This document shows positions 24,855 to 37,807 of a stretch of DNA of 64,000 nucleotides, piece by piece (within the stretch, counting starts at the first letter, position 1; each line of letters opens with the position of its first letter). Under the pieces are notes generated by a model that was given only the letters and a program-made list of their open reading frames with translations, was not told the origin of the DNA and did no database searches. The position numbers and the translations under genes were made by a program. The stretch is from Adineta vaga (taxonomy: Eukaryota; Rotifera): contig CP075496.1 of NCBI GenBank assembly GCA_021613535.1, positions 13,020,001-13,084,000 on the forward strand, in the 5' to 3' direction.

Positions 24855-25915
24855 TTATACATAATTATCTCGAACATGATCATATTCACTTATATCAATC
24901 GTAGATTGTATAATAACAGATATAGGTTCTTCATAAAAATGATGTGAAAGATTTATAGATGAAACTGGAATTCGCTCGGTAACTGTGGGTTTCGTACGAA
25001 TTATATGAAGATATATAATAACGCTTATAATTCCAAGAAATAGAATACTACTGATAAGAAATATCCATTGATATTGTTTTTGAATAGATGAAGAAGCAAT
25101 AATCGTTGTATTATCGAACTCAATCTGTCGTAATTTTGTAACTAGAAGAAGTTCAATGAAATAATCAAATGAATTACAATGAATTTACCTTGATCACATT
25201 GTTGAATGGATAAATCTTTGATAATTAATGATTGATTACTTATTATTCCATTTGTTTCTGTAGCTACATTGATCTAGAGATTAAAACATAGTAAAGTTTC
25301 CATTCTATATAATCAAATAATCGTATACCATTGTTAGATTTTCTGGAAGTGAAATAGTCAAAGAATGCCAAATAAATTCCGATTGTTCATTTGAAATACA
25401 AAATATTGAAAATAATTGCGATGGTATTTTTATATTTCCTAAATATTTTCCATAAAAATTCATACATGCTAAAATATATCATCATAAACATATTCTCATT
25501 TTTGTTTGATATTCATTACTATTTGTTACATTGCCTGTAATAAGATATTTGAATTTAAAACAATATTGTTCATTGAATAAAAACTTTATTTTTATTAAAA
25601 ATATTGATTTCGATCCATCCAAATATTTCCTTATGCATAAATCTAATCAATAATATTCTCAAAGAGAAAATTACAAATTTCATTCCTATTACTTACGTTG
25701 ATTCATCTTTTGTCTATATCCACAACTATGATACATATCCCATCCAAATAAATCCCATTGACATAATTGATGATTGTCATTTGGTGAACAAATTAAATGA
25801 CTTTCTAAAACATTTCTAATCTTTTATCAAATCATAATCTCATCTTCTATTAACCTGTTTTTATCAAACATACGAATAAACAAATCATACCAATCATATC
25901 TTTATTTGATACCAT
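24855..25915 (-). CDS. Orphan single-pass type I membrane protein (226 aa, 5 exons)
   Basis: Exons 25855-25915, 25697-25804, 25329-25468, 25189-25273 and 24855-25141 sum to 681 nt, 227 codons with stop. This supports the model, including a 228-nt intron at 25469-25696. The N-terminus has a hydrophobic signal (MIGMICLFVCLIKT). The ectodomain contains several cysteines (SHLICSPNDN, DMYHSCGY, CMNFYGKYLG, FSIFCISN, IQQCDQ) and N-x-S/T sites. A transmembrane helix follows (WIFLISSILFLGIISVIIYL), then a cytoplasmic tail of about 50 residues with tyrosines (HHFYEEP, SEYDHVRDNYV). I do not recognise the family. It could be a small adhesion or receptor protein; that is only a guess from topology. Confidence 0.6.
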
Positions 25916-26243
25916 TCTTTCCTATATAATATAATATAATCTTGAATTTTATTCGATTATTCTAAATCTAAATATTCATTTGTCTTTCTTACAAATATAA
26001 TCTAATGCACAATAGTCGACAAGTTTAGTTGTTTTTTTTATATCTTTATTTTAGTTCGAACTGGAACTAAAGATTTTTAGTTTCGATATTTTGTTCTTTT
26101 CAATCGGACAAATGAAGCAACGAATAGAAAAACAAATCTTGTGCAATGATTATTCGACATTGATGTGAAAGAGAAAAAAAAAGTGAAAATATAATCAAAT
26201 CTACGTTGTATGAATTTGTCTTTATACAATAATTTGCATTGAT
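25916..26243. other. Intergenic region, no gene seen
   Basis: 328 bp, very AT-rich. It holds the promoter of the orphan membrane protein and the 3' end of the coiled-coil gene; AATATAATATAATAT lies at about 25928. Confidence 0.4.
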
Positions 26244-29200
26244 TTAATTTCGTCGATGATGAGTTTTATCAATTACATCGGGTGCTGATGCTACAGGTGT
26301 ACCTGAAGGATATTCAATTGCAGGAAAGAAACCTTTCTCTTTGAAAATCGATCTAGAATTCAAGAAAGATTGAAATAAATATTCCATTGAATTTATTGAT
26401 ATAACTTACTCATAAAAACGAACATGAGTTTCTAATTGATTTAAGAGTAATTGTTGTTGTTTCGAATGTGCTTTAAGCATCTATTTATCATATTGAATAG
26501 AAAGAAAGAAAAGTAGAAGATAAAATGAGAGAAGAATCGATTTCTACTTTATATTTCTTTTGACTACTTTGACAACCATTCAAATCGGTCGAAAGTCCTC
26601 GAACAAATTGTTGTAATACAGCATTTTTCGTTTTCAAATTATCTCGATCACCCGTTAATTGTTGCATTAATGCTGGAATTTTCTTTAAATTTTCATGTAA
26701 TGAACCATTTCGACTATTACTATCACTATCATCCAAACTAAACAAATCAAATAATAAATTTTCGTATTAAACAACTACATTCTACATTTATTTACTATCT
26801 AACCAATTGTGTAATACAAATTAAGAAAGTTACGATAAACACACAAACATATGTAAATGAGATTCACAAACAACAAAACAATGTACATATATCTGATATT
26901 AAAGTGATTAGAAACAACACCCGATGTTAAGCAAGATATTTCACTGACTAGATCAAACACAAAAAGTGAGATTCAAACATCAAACGAAAGATTTTTTGTT
27001 ATTAATGTGATATGTTTTACCACAATTCAGGAATGCCTTCATGAATAAAATTTAAGGCTTGATCACAATCTTTTCGTAAACGTTTTTGTTCTTCATGACA
27101 ACGATTGACATTTTCACGCATTAATTTTAATTCTTCATTTAACGAAGTATTTTCAACACGAAGTGCATTCAATTCGGTATCTTGTTTTGTATACTAAATC
27201 AAAACAAATATAATTTTAAATAGAAAAATTTAATATCATACTTTTGTATTTAATGTTGAAGTACTTTTCATTGTATCTTCATATTCATTTTTAATCTGTT
27301 CAAGTTCATGATCACGTTTACGAGCTAAACGTTTATATTCATCATTTGATCGTTCAAGTAAAGATATATGTCGTTTTAATTCTTGATTCATTTCATCAAC
27401 TTTTTCAAACTAAACAAATGTATATATATATATGAAGATCATCTTGTCATGTAACGATAAGAAATTTTATGGAAGAGAGAAAAAAGAATCAAACCTTTGA
27501 TATGATTGTTGTTTGTTGATATTTCAATGCTTGTATTTCTGATTGTGCTGTATTTAATTCGGTTTTTTTCTGTTCAACTAAACCTAATGTATTTTTATTT
27601 GCTTCTTTCAATGATATCAACAATAATTCACATTCATTTATCTATAGACAAATCGAATTCTTTTAAATTTTTCATCCGAAAACAAAAACCCAAAACATTC
27701 ATTACTTTTTCTTGGTATAATAATTCATTTTGTTGTAATGTTTTTTGTAAACCTTCATTTTGACCATGTGTACTTGCTAATTGTTTTTCAAATTTTTGTA
27801 TTTGTTGATGTAATAGACGAATTTCATTGGTATATCCATCAATATCATTTTCAAATTTTTCAATCTAAAATATTAATGAAAATCAATTTTCTTATTTAAT
27901 TAAATTTTACTTTTTTATTTGCATTTCCCATATTCTTAACTAATTGATCACGTTCACGTGTCGTTTCATCTAATGTATGTTTTAAACGTTCAATTAATGT
28001 TTCTGCTTCGAAATGTGTTTGTGCTTCAGTACTAAAAAAGGTGAAAACTAGGAAAACAAAAATATCATTTGAAATGAAAGATTTACTTTAATTCTTTTCG
28101 TAATTGTACAATAGTAGCTTCTTGTTCATCGATTTTACCATGCATTAAACCTTCTGCTCGATGAAAATCATCAATTTTACTTCTCATACGTTTCGTTTCT
28201 GTACGTAAATGACGATTTTCATTACTTGTTTGAGACCATTTACGTCTATATTCTCGAACATAAAGATAAGCTTTTTCTAAAACAGGTTTAACAGCCATAA
28301 ATTGTAATATTAAATCTTCATGTTGACTACGTAGAAGTGTTAACATTTTCGTCGATTGTTCAAGACGTTCATCTAATGTACGTAATTTATTTGCATCTTC
28401 ACTTAAATCAGTAATTTGTTCATGAAGTTTCGATGTACTAATAACCCATTGTTCACTTGTTTCCGAAGCCTATTCATACAAATCGTAGAATATGAAATTA
28501 CATATGAAGAATATGTTGGAATTGAATTTTTTTTTACTTTACGAACGACTGTTTTGAAACAATTACCAAGTAAAGTTAATTTTCGTTTATAAATCTTTGA
28601 TTCATCCATAGATTGAATTAACTAGAATAGAGATTGATGAAGAGAATGATTTATTAATGAGTTTGATTTACTCGTTCTTTATGTGAACTATCGGATAATT
28701 CTATTTGTTCAAAATCATATCGACATTTTGTTAATTCTTCATTTAAAACTGCATGTTCATCTTGAAGTTTTTCATAGGTATTCATCATTGTAGATAATTC
28801 ATTTTCAACAGTTTTTAAACGTTGTTCATGTTCAAAATAATCTTCATTTGCATAGCGATGTTCTTTTTCATATGTATGAAATTCTTGTTGAACTTGATGT
28901 AAACGATTCGTTATTGTTGATAACTAAAGAAAGAAAATGGAAAGATTTAATGAAGGATTTTTTTATTTACTTCATTTGTTTTATCGGTTGAATGTTGTTT
29001 TAAGATTTGATTTTCAATTTCATGTTGAACAATCTCATCATGTGCTTTCGATAAATCATTTTTTGATTTTTCATAATCAATCTGAAGACGTGATAGAAGA
29101 TGATTTAATGTTTCAATTTCACGTTGACGACTATCTAATGTTTGATTCGCTTCTTCCAACGATGATTCAGTTCGATTGAGAACTTGTTTTAAATCCGTTT

Positions 29201-32200
29201 CCTATAAAAAGAAAAGAAATCAATTACAAATCTTTTCTTATCAAATGATATATATATATATACTTTAGTGAGATGTTCTTGAATAAGTGATCGTGCTTGA
29301 TTAAGTTCGGTTTTTAATGTATCATTTGTCATCATTGTACTTTTTAATTGCATTTTCAAATCATCAGCTTGATGTATGGCATCGACCGCACGTTTTTGTT
29401 CATCATCTAATTGTCGTGTGATGAGAACGAGTTTTGCTGCTGTTTTCGAACCTATTTCTGTTTCATTATATAACATTTTTTGAATATTTTCAAGTTCATT
29501 TTGATAATTTTCATTTTGTTCTCGAATTTCATTTCGTTCACTTGTTATATTCGAAAGATCAGCTTTTAATTCATCAATATTATTCAAAAGAGTATCCTCA
29601 TTTGTTCTTAATGATGCTATTTCACTATTTAATTGTTCCAATTCATAACTAAATTTACGATGTTCATCTTCACGATGAATTTTTACATTATGTAATTCTG
29701 ATTCCGAACGTTGACATTGAACAGTAATTGTTTCTTTCTATACAAAAGAAAATTCATCAATCGAAAGATAATTATTTCCTTTTTGAACAATCACATCAAT
29801 GATAAGAATTCGAAATTTCAAAACTATTGTTATTGTTATTATTCATCTTCTATTTTACATCATATTCTCCTTGAAAACGATTTCAATTCTTATTTTACTA
29901 AGTAACTCTCAACATGCCTAGAAACTTCATGCATATGTATATATATATACAATAAGTTTGTCTTTTTAAAGTGTTTATTTTAGAATTGTTTGCATTGAAA
30001 TGAAACTCATCAGAAGTGATGACGGCGAGTGTGTTTATATGGTTTCATTTGAAAGCGTCGTTTTCTCAAGCAATTTTTTCTTTATTATCAATCTCTATTC
30101 TTACAGATAGTTAGTTACCTCTTCTTGAAGTGTTAATAGATCTTGTTGTAATGTTTTAATTCGAACTTCTTGTTCTTCTTGAACATTATTTAAACGAGTG
30201 ATTTCTTTTTCTTGAATTAAACATTCTTCTTTTGCATATTTAGATTTGATTTCTAAATCATGAAGACTTTGATCACAACGAACTAATTGATCTTGTTTAA
30301 TTGTTAACTAGAACAAAGCAATTGATTCTATTTGAGAAAAAGAAAGAAAGATTCTTACTTGTTTATTCAATGATTTTTGTGTTTTTTGAAATTCTTCTTG
30401 TTTTAATTTAGATTCAGTTGATAATTGTTGAAGTTGTTCATTCAATGTAACATTTGTTTGTTCTCGTTCAGCTAATGTTTTTGATAAATGACGAATCTAT
30501 TTACGTAGAAAGAAAGTAAAGAATTTTATTGATTTTGAAATTGTAAATTACTTCTCGTTGTAAGATTTTCACATCATGTAAAGCTTTTGTTGCATTATCT
30601 TCAGCGAATTTTTCTCGATGATGACTTTTAACAAGACCTGTTTCGAGTGTTTCTGATAATTGTGCAACTTCACCTGTTTTTTCAATAACAATTTGTTCTA
30701 ATTCATCAATATGTACTTGTTTATCAACAATTTCTTTATGTTTTTGTATTAATTCATTTTTCATTTTTTCCATTTCATCTTCATAATCCATCAATGTTTT
30801 ATTACGTAAATCAACTAATGTCATTGTTTCGAATAATTTCGTTTCAATTAAATTATTTTGAGAATTTAAATCATTTATTGTATATTCTAATTGTTCATTT
30901 TGTACAGTAGCATCTTGTAATGTTCGTTGAAGTTTGCCAATTTGTTCATTTGATTGTTGATTTATTTCACGTAATTGTTGTTGATGATCTTCATTCGTTA
31001 GATTTTTATTTTGTTCAATTGCTAATTGATCTTGATATGTACGTAATTCTAATGATCGTTTATCAAGCTAAGAAACAGTCATAGAACGATATATGAAAAG
31101 TGTGTTTACATAATCTTAGTAATCGTTACGAATATAATAATATTCATCTACAATTGACCTTCAGAACTGACATCGGAGTTTTTTTTCTTTCTAATACATG
31201 AGAAGAATTTCAGGACACAATTTTTGAAGGTCAATTTCTTATTATTCTCTATCTTGAGGGCGATTATTAATGACAGTAACAAAGAAAAGAAATTTTATGT
31301 AAACGAAATCTTACTTCATCATCTTTTTCTTCACATAAACGTTTTAATGCACGAATTTCTGAATTTAGTTGTTCTGCATCAGTTGTACTTGTTTGATAAT
31401 GTTGCTCTAATTGTTCATCATGAATTTTTCTTGCAAATCGAACATCTTGTTCAAGTTTATCGATTAATGCTTCTTTTGTTTTAATCTAAAACGAAATATA
31501 TTTCAAATGATAAAATTTTCTTTATTTTCAAATATAATTCACTTCAGAAACAAGTCCATCAAGACGTTTTCTTGTTGAATGTAATTCTTGATCAAGTTTT
31601 TCATATTCAATTTTTGATACAGTTGATTCAATAGGTTGAATAGGAGTTACTGAATACATATTTGCTGATACTTCTCGTTGAAGATTACGAATTTGTTCTT
31701 CTAAATCTGTTGTTATAGAATCTTTTACACGACACTAAATATTAATAAATGTTATTATTTGTTGATGTATTTTTAAATGGTAACTTACATGTCGTTGAAG
31801 ATCACTACGTTCATTTTCTAATTGAATTTTTTCATTAACAATCTGCTCAATTTGTTGAACATATTGTTCGATTTGCTGTTTTTTCGTTTTGATATCATTA
31901 TTAAGTAAAGCTGTAGATTCAAGATGACGATCAGAAATTGTTTTTAATTTCGTTGATAAATCATGAATACGTTCTTCAGAACGTTGTTTCGTTTGTTTCA
32001 ATTCTTCTTGAAGTTCTTTTAATTCATTGGTTCGAAGACGAATCTAATAGAAAAAGATATTTAATTGAAGAAATCAAAAGTGTTTTCTTACATCCATTTT
32101 AACTGTTTCAGATTTTTGACATTCTTCAGCAAGTTTTGTACGAAGATCTTCGACTTTTTTTGAAAGAACAATATTCTAAAAGAATGAAACTGATTGAAAA

Positions 32201-33452
32201 AGAATAGTCGTATGAATAAACATCAACCTGTCCTTTTAAGTCATCATCTCCTGAATAAGACGAAAGAGTTGAATGTTTATTCGTTGCCTTAAAACGAAAA
32301 TATTTTATTCTTCATATCAAACATTTCTTCATATCTACTTGGAGAGCCAATTCATCTTGAGCTTTTTTCAATTGGTCAATCTCAGCTTGTAAAACTTGAA
32401 TACGTTCATCACGATATTGAATTTCTCTATGTAAAGGAATTGTATTGTGAAGTTCATCATTTGCTATTCCAATAATTGAATCAACTGGAATTGTTTTCAA
32501 TTGTAATCTTTTCGTATCCCATTTTCCTGTTCGTTTAGCAGTATTAATAAATGATGTTAAAGAATCAAGATCATGTTTTAAATCGAGATTTTCATGACTT
32601 AATTTCCATTTTTCAGTTTCCACACCCTATGAAAACGCTCTACATATGATATTTTGATTTTCTACGAAAGAATACTTACACTAACAGTTTTTGAGACATC
32701 GGATAGATGATGTTGCTATACAATCAATAGAATTTCGAATATTAGAAGAGAGATATATGTGTAAAACATACTTGTAAAGATGTATGTGCTTTCTTTAATT
32801 TATTTTCAAGTAAAGCAACACGTTGATTAGCTTCCTTTTCAAGTTCATCAAGACTTTGTAAGAGTAATCGTGTTTGAATCGATAGATCTTTTACATAACT
32901 TTCATAGACAGCTAGTTTTTGCTATAAAAAAACCCAGATAACTTAACAACATTTATTAGATTAGAATACGAATGTTCATTTCTCTCTATTCATTCTTCGT
33001 GAGAAACTCAATTATATTGTAAGGTTTGAAGTAGGCTGCTCCTTTTTTTTCTAAACAAATTATCCCATATATATTCTTTCAAGGGGAAACCTTACATATT
33101 TCGTTTGTTCATCAAGTATTATTACACAAGTCTAATTTGTTCTTCTTTCAAAAGATGAATTCTTCAGAAAAATCTAGTGCAATGTTTAAACTCATTCTAT
33201 AAGAAGAAGAAAAAACTTTTGCTAAATATTTAAAATGTGTCGTATTATCTGATTTTGGATAACTATTGAAAAAAAACAAAGCAAGATCTGAGCATTAATA
33301 GATAAATGTTATACCTTATGACGATCGTCGACTGCGATATGTTTCTCATCAATACTTGTTAATTTCTTCACATAACGATTTTGAACTTCTTCGAATAAAG
33401 TTGCAACATGTTTAACATTGAGGTTTTGATTGGTGCATGTTGTGTTACTCAT
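26244..33452 (-). CDS. Large coiled-coil protein (about 1,600 aa, about 25 exons)
   Basis: Begins at MSNTTCTNQN (33452) and ends with VASAPDVIDKTHHRRN at 26244. Nearly every exon codes heptad-rich helix, for example ALQREIEQLNHLL-like stretches rich in Glu, Gln, Lys and Leu: ESTALLNNDIKTKKQQIEQY, ELKADLSNITSERNEIREQN and EEANQTLDSRQREIETLNHL. No enzymatic domain, signal peptide or membrane segment is visible. Introns are mostly 45-70 nt, with longer ones at about 26740-27020, 29738-30117, 31068-31312 and 32922-33317. After subtracting introns I estimate about 1,600 residues; this is an eye estimate. The shape suits a centrosomal, ciliary or golgin-type scaffold. I cannot name an orthologue, and coiled-coil similarity alone would not be reliable. 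Confidence 0.7.
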
Positions 33453-33993
33453 TGAGAAAGAAAAATATAAATAGAAATGTGTGGTTTAATGATAGAAGGA
33501 CATTTCGATTTATATGGTTTCTTATTTCTTCAACTTCATTCACTGAATCATTTCTTTGACTCGACCTCTATACATACAGAATGCATTTGATTACAAATGC
33601 ATTGATGTGTTAGATTATATTCCATTCATAAATGGTATTGATAAAAGAAATTTGAAAAGAAAAATTTTTTCATTTTGAAACATAAGGAAAAAAAGAGAGA
33701 GATGATTTCTTGTAATAATGAACATTTCTAAATAATAAACATATTCGACGAATCAAGTTCATCTTCTTCTTTTGTTGTGTTGTGTATTACATATGTACTC
33801 AAAAATGAAGTATTAGTTTTCTTTGAATTTGTAGATTATATTATCTATTTTTTCTTTTGTTCATGTTATTATTGTTCCAATCATTAGAAGTATTCATTAA
33901 CAGTAAAACAAACGATTTTCAAACCTAGTTATTTTATCTCTTCATATTCTATGGCTAAAAATACTTGTTAAACATTAATTCCACTAGATTATC
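33453..33993. promoter_or_regulatory. Divergent intergenic region between the coiled-coil gene and EIF4B
   Basis: 541 bp between two divergent start codons, carrying both promoters and 5' leaders. AT-rich; GAGAGAGAT at about 33694. No gene or structured element seen. Confidence 0.4.
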
Positions 33994-36609
33994 ATGTCTG
34001 AAAATCAAAAGACGACAACGAAAAAATCGAAAAAAGGCAAGACTATACCATTGACTGATTTTCTTGCTGAAACACCGAAAACAGTTACTGTTCGAGCCAA
34101 TTGGTCGGAAATAGTTGACAGTGAAGAAGCAGAAACCAAACCTATTGGTAATATTTTCATCGACAATAAATTTCATTTTATAATGATCTCCTTGTGTTTC
34201 CAGTTGTTAATATAGGTGTTTTACCAACAGCTCCTCGTAATGCCACTGATATTGATCCTAGTAGTATACCAAGCAATCCTCCATTTGTTGCTCATATAGC
34301 TAATCTATCGTTTGAAATTGATGATGAAGGTTTAAGAAGAATATTTGCTGATTTAACCGTATAAAATTTTTGTAAATAACTTCGTTTATTAATGTTTTAT
34401 TTTATGTTTAGACTAAATCAGCACGTGTATTACGAGATGGTATGCGTAGTCGTGGAATTGGCTTAGTTGATTTTGAAACACGTGAACATTTGATTGAAGC
34501 TTTGAAACGAACAGATAAAGAAGTTTATGGACGTAAAATACGTGTTACTGTTTCCGATAAAACAGATATGCATCAAACAGATGGTGGACGAGGAACATTC
34601 GGTAATAATCGATCGAATCGTGGTGGTGGTGGCGGTGAAGAACGACCAGAAATGGCTGATAAATGGAAAAGAGCTGAACGTAAGTTATTAATATGTAAGA
34701 TCTGTTTTTGAAAAAATCTATTCAAATTTTTTCTAGCACGATCTAATGATACACATGATGATCGACAAAGTAGTGGATTTAATCGTGATAGACAAAATCG
34801 TGGTGATCATGGACGATGTATGTTATCTGACATAGGATTGTGAATAGAATAGAAAAAAACATATGAAGTGATTTTGGTTTCTAGCGAATATGGGTGGTGG
34901 TTCACGAGATAATCATGGTAATGATTTTGGATTTGGATATCCACGTACAAGAGATGATCGTGGTGGAGGACAAAGTGGTGGAAATCGTGATTATAATCGT
35001 CAAGGACAACGCAATAACCGTAATTATGATGATGAAAATCGATCGAACAGTGGAACTGATAGACCTCGTTATTCAGGTCGATACAGTGATACACGGTAAA
35101 ATTAAAATATTAATTAAATATTCTATTTTCTTACATTCTTATTTTATTGATTTTAGTGATACTCGTGATCGAAATCAAACTAATGGTATTGAAAACTAAT
35201 CCATTTTCTTCTTCCTAAAAATTTTCTTTGTATTGATATTAGATGAACCTCGTGGTGATGATCAACAAGAACCACCACGAGAACGTCAACGTTTACAACT
35301 TCAACCACGTACTAAACCATTGGAAGAATTCGAACCATTATCAGGTTCATCATCATCTGTGAATAATGTTGCTGCTAATGCTGGACAATCGTCGATATCC
35401 AATGCAGATGATTCGTCTTCATCTATAGCAAATAGATATACTCAACAAACTCAAGATTCATCCATTAATGAACATCGAGATGATAATCAACATGAAGAAT
35501 CTCGAAATTCCAATGATCAAGTTAATACACCCGATGAGCAATCAACGGTGAAACCATCACGTGGTGCTGGTGCTTCTATATTCGGTGGAGCTAAACCGGT
35601 GGATACAACTGCAAGAGAACGTGAAATTGAAAAGAAATTAAGCGAAATTCAAATAACTTCTAGTGAAACAACGGGTGACAGTGAAGAGAAAACGTCATCA
35701 ACTAAGTAATGTATCATTTGTTATGTCAATGAGATAGAAATTGTTTGAATGAAATTTATTTTAGACCAACAAATTATCGTACTGAACGAGATGTCTATCG
35801 TGCCAAACGACCATCACATAATGATGAGCATCGTGATCGTGATCGAGATCGACGAGATGATGGTATTAGAGAAGAGTTATTTTTTCATCAACAAACACAT
35901 TCAATAAATATATCTTTGATTTGTTTAGGTCGGTCTGGACATGGTACAGATTATCATCATAAACGTGAATTTAGTGGTATGTACTTTTGAGAGAATGTCA
36001 AATGAAGTTAAATTTTATATTAAATCTAGGTGGTCGTCAATATGAAGACGAAGGTCGACGACGTCAAGATGATGAACATCCTCCACATCGTGGTGGTTAT
36101 GATCGAGACCGTCTTAGTGGTGGACAATCACGACGTGATCCTGATTCTGGTCGTTCAAATAAATTCAATCAACCAGATCGTAGTACATAGCCGAGATTTT
36201 TCTTTTATTCATTGTAATTTTATTTCTATACATTCAGATCTTGATCGTGGTAATAATCGAAATCGTGAACGTGAAGATCGCAATCAAGATCCAGATGAAT
36301 TTAGTACTTATGGACGTCCATCAAATAATCATAATACTGATTCCAATTCTCGAACTCAACAACGGTAAAATATTTATATTATTCAATTGAATTATTGATA
36401 ATCCTTTTTTTTTAGTGGTGTACCACGTCGAAATGTTCAAGTACAAGATGAAGCGAATAAAGTAAGGAAAAGAAATCGATGATTTAATTATTCTAAATGA
36501 ATTTGTATTTGTTTAGGTTCAATTATCGAATAAATTCTCTATGCTTGATGATGATGATGATGTTGATAATGAAAATGATGACGCTCAAAGTCCAAGTATT
36601 GACGAATAG
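33994..36609 (+). CDS. EIF4B: Eukaryotic translation initiation factor 4B
   Basis: Multi-exon gene. The N-terminus has the eIF4B signature KKSKKGKTIPLTDFLAE and an Asp/Ser-rich linker. One RRM follows, spanning exons: FVAHIANLSFEIDDEGLRRI (RNP2) and RSRGIGLVDFE (RNP1). Next comes a DRYG-like region rich in Arg, Gly, Asp and Asn (NRDYNRQGQRNNRNYDDENR). The conserved blocks RERQRLQLQPRTKPLEE and ASIFGGAKPVDTTARERE are characteristic of eIF4B rather than eIF4H. A second Arg/Asp-rich region follows, and the acidic C-terminus ends DDAQSPSIDE (stop 36607-36609). eIF4B stimulates the eIF4A helicase and 40S recruitment in cap-dependent initiation. Introns are short (about 50-60 nt). The T-rich segment just after the stop is 3'UTR. 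Confidence 0.9.
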
Positions 36610-37807
36610 ATCCTTTCAGACATTCTCTATATTTTTTGCCCAGAATTTTGTTGTTTGTTGATCGTTATTAGAAGAAAGCAAAAATCAAAAAAAGACTTTA
36701 TATTCTAAGAGGGAGAGAGAAAACATACGTTTATCTTTTAATTCTGCAAGTTTAGTTTCCTTCATTTTTCATTCTTTATTCGTATGGGATATCGGTTGGT
36801 TGTTGGATCTTTTTTGTTCCTTTTTTTGTCTAGACATGGACGATGAACTTTTTCTTCGTTTCATTTTTTTTTCTCTTTCAGTTGTTTCTTTTCTTTTTTT
36901 TGTTATCGTTATAACTTTATTCTTTTTCTTTTTCTCTCTCTCTCCCTCTGTTTTTTTCTTTCTTTCATAAGGAAATCTTTTCTTTCTGTTGTTTATTGAT
37001 GATCTATTCATCATTTTCTTCGTTTTTCTTTCATTATTATTCAAATAAACAAAACGAAAATAAAAAAGAGATTAATTCCATTTGAAAATTTTCTTTTTAG
37101 ATTATTCTATTGATATTTTTATTTGCAATATATTCTTATATTCATGTAAGTATATTTATAAACAATAATGAACATCTAGTTAAACCTTTTCTCAATTGTA
37201 TTTTAGATCGTTTTTGGAAGAATTTGCATGTTTATTTCTATTTAATTTATAATCAACGACAGAAAAAGATTTATTTTTTGTCGTATTTAGATTCTCTTTT
37301 CGTTGTTTTTCTCTTTATTCATTTGTTTTCTAATCGACATTATTTATTATTGTTCAATGAGATACAGAAAAAGAATCTAAGACTAACATTTATTCAATAT
37401 GGTTAATATATGTTGTTGTTTTAAAAAGAATATTTATTTCTTTTGTTATTCATATACACATATACTAATTCTTCTGTTGTTGTTCTTATATTGATTTGTC
37501 TATACGTATATATATATTGATGTATTTCTTATTGTTATGATGAGAGTCAACTATTTCCATACAAGAGGTAAAGTAGATAACATAATTAAACAGATTAAAC
37601 ACCAAACACTATTTGTGTATGTGTGTGCCATTCTTGTTTTTTACTGCTGCTTATTAATAACTAAACTTGATTTGTTTTTCAATTCAATGATAATGCAAAA
37701 GAATGCTTTATTTTATTCTTGTTTTAAAATAGTAAGAAAAAAAATTCTTTTCATTATTTTTTAGAGTCTACTCTGATTGCCTGTCAAGATCAATTTGAGA
37801 ACGGCTG
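36610..37807. other. Intergenic region, 3'UTR of EIF4B and upstream region of ELAV-like gene
   Basis: About 1.2 kb of T-rich sequence. Minus-strand frames full of Lys, Arg and Glu here are products of the pyrimidine-rich plus strand. TTTTTTAG at about 37757-37764, 44 bp before the ELAV-like ATG, looks like a splice acceptor (5'UTR intron or trans-splice site). Confidence 0.45.

Noticed and set aside
25604-25819. 71-codon plus-strand frame
   Set aside because: Antisense to an exon and intron of the orphan membrane protein, whose five exons sum exactly to codons.
34807-35199. Alternative frames rich in His/Tyr (minus) and Ile/Val (plus) inside EIF4B
   Set aside because: Shadows of the Arg/Gly/Asp-rich EIF4B exons; the EIF4B frame has conserved motifs and splice sites.
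36769-37044. Minus-strand frame rich in Lys, Arg and Glu (about 91 codons)
   Set aside because: It is the complement of the T/C-rich 3'UTR of EIF4B; composition is pure low complexity with no start context or splice structure.
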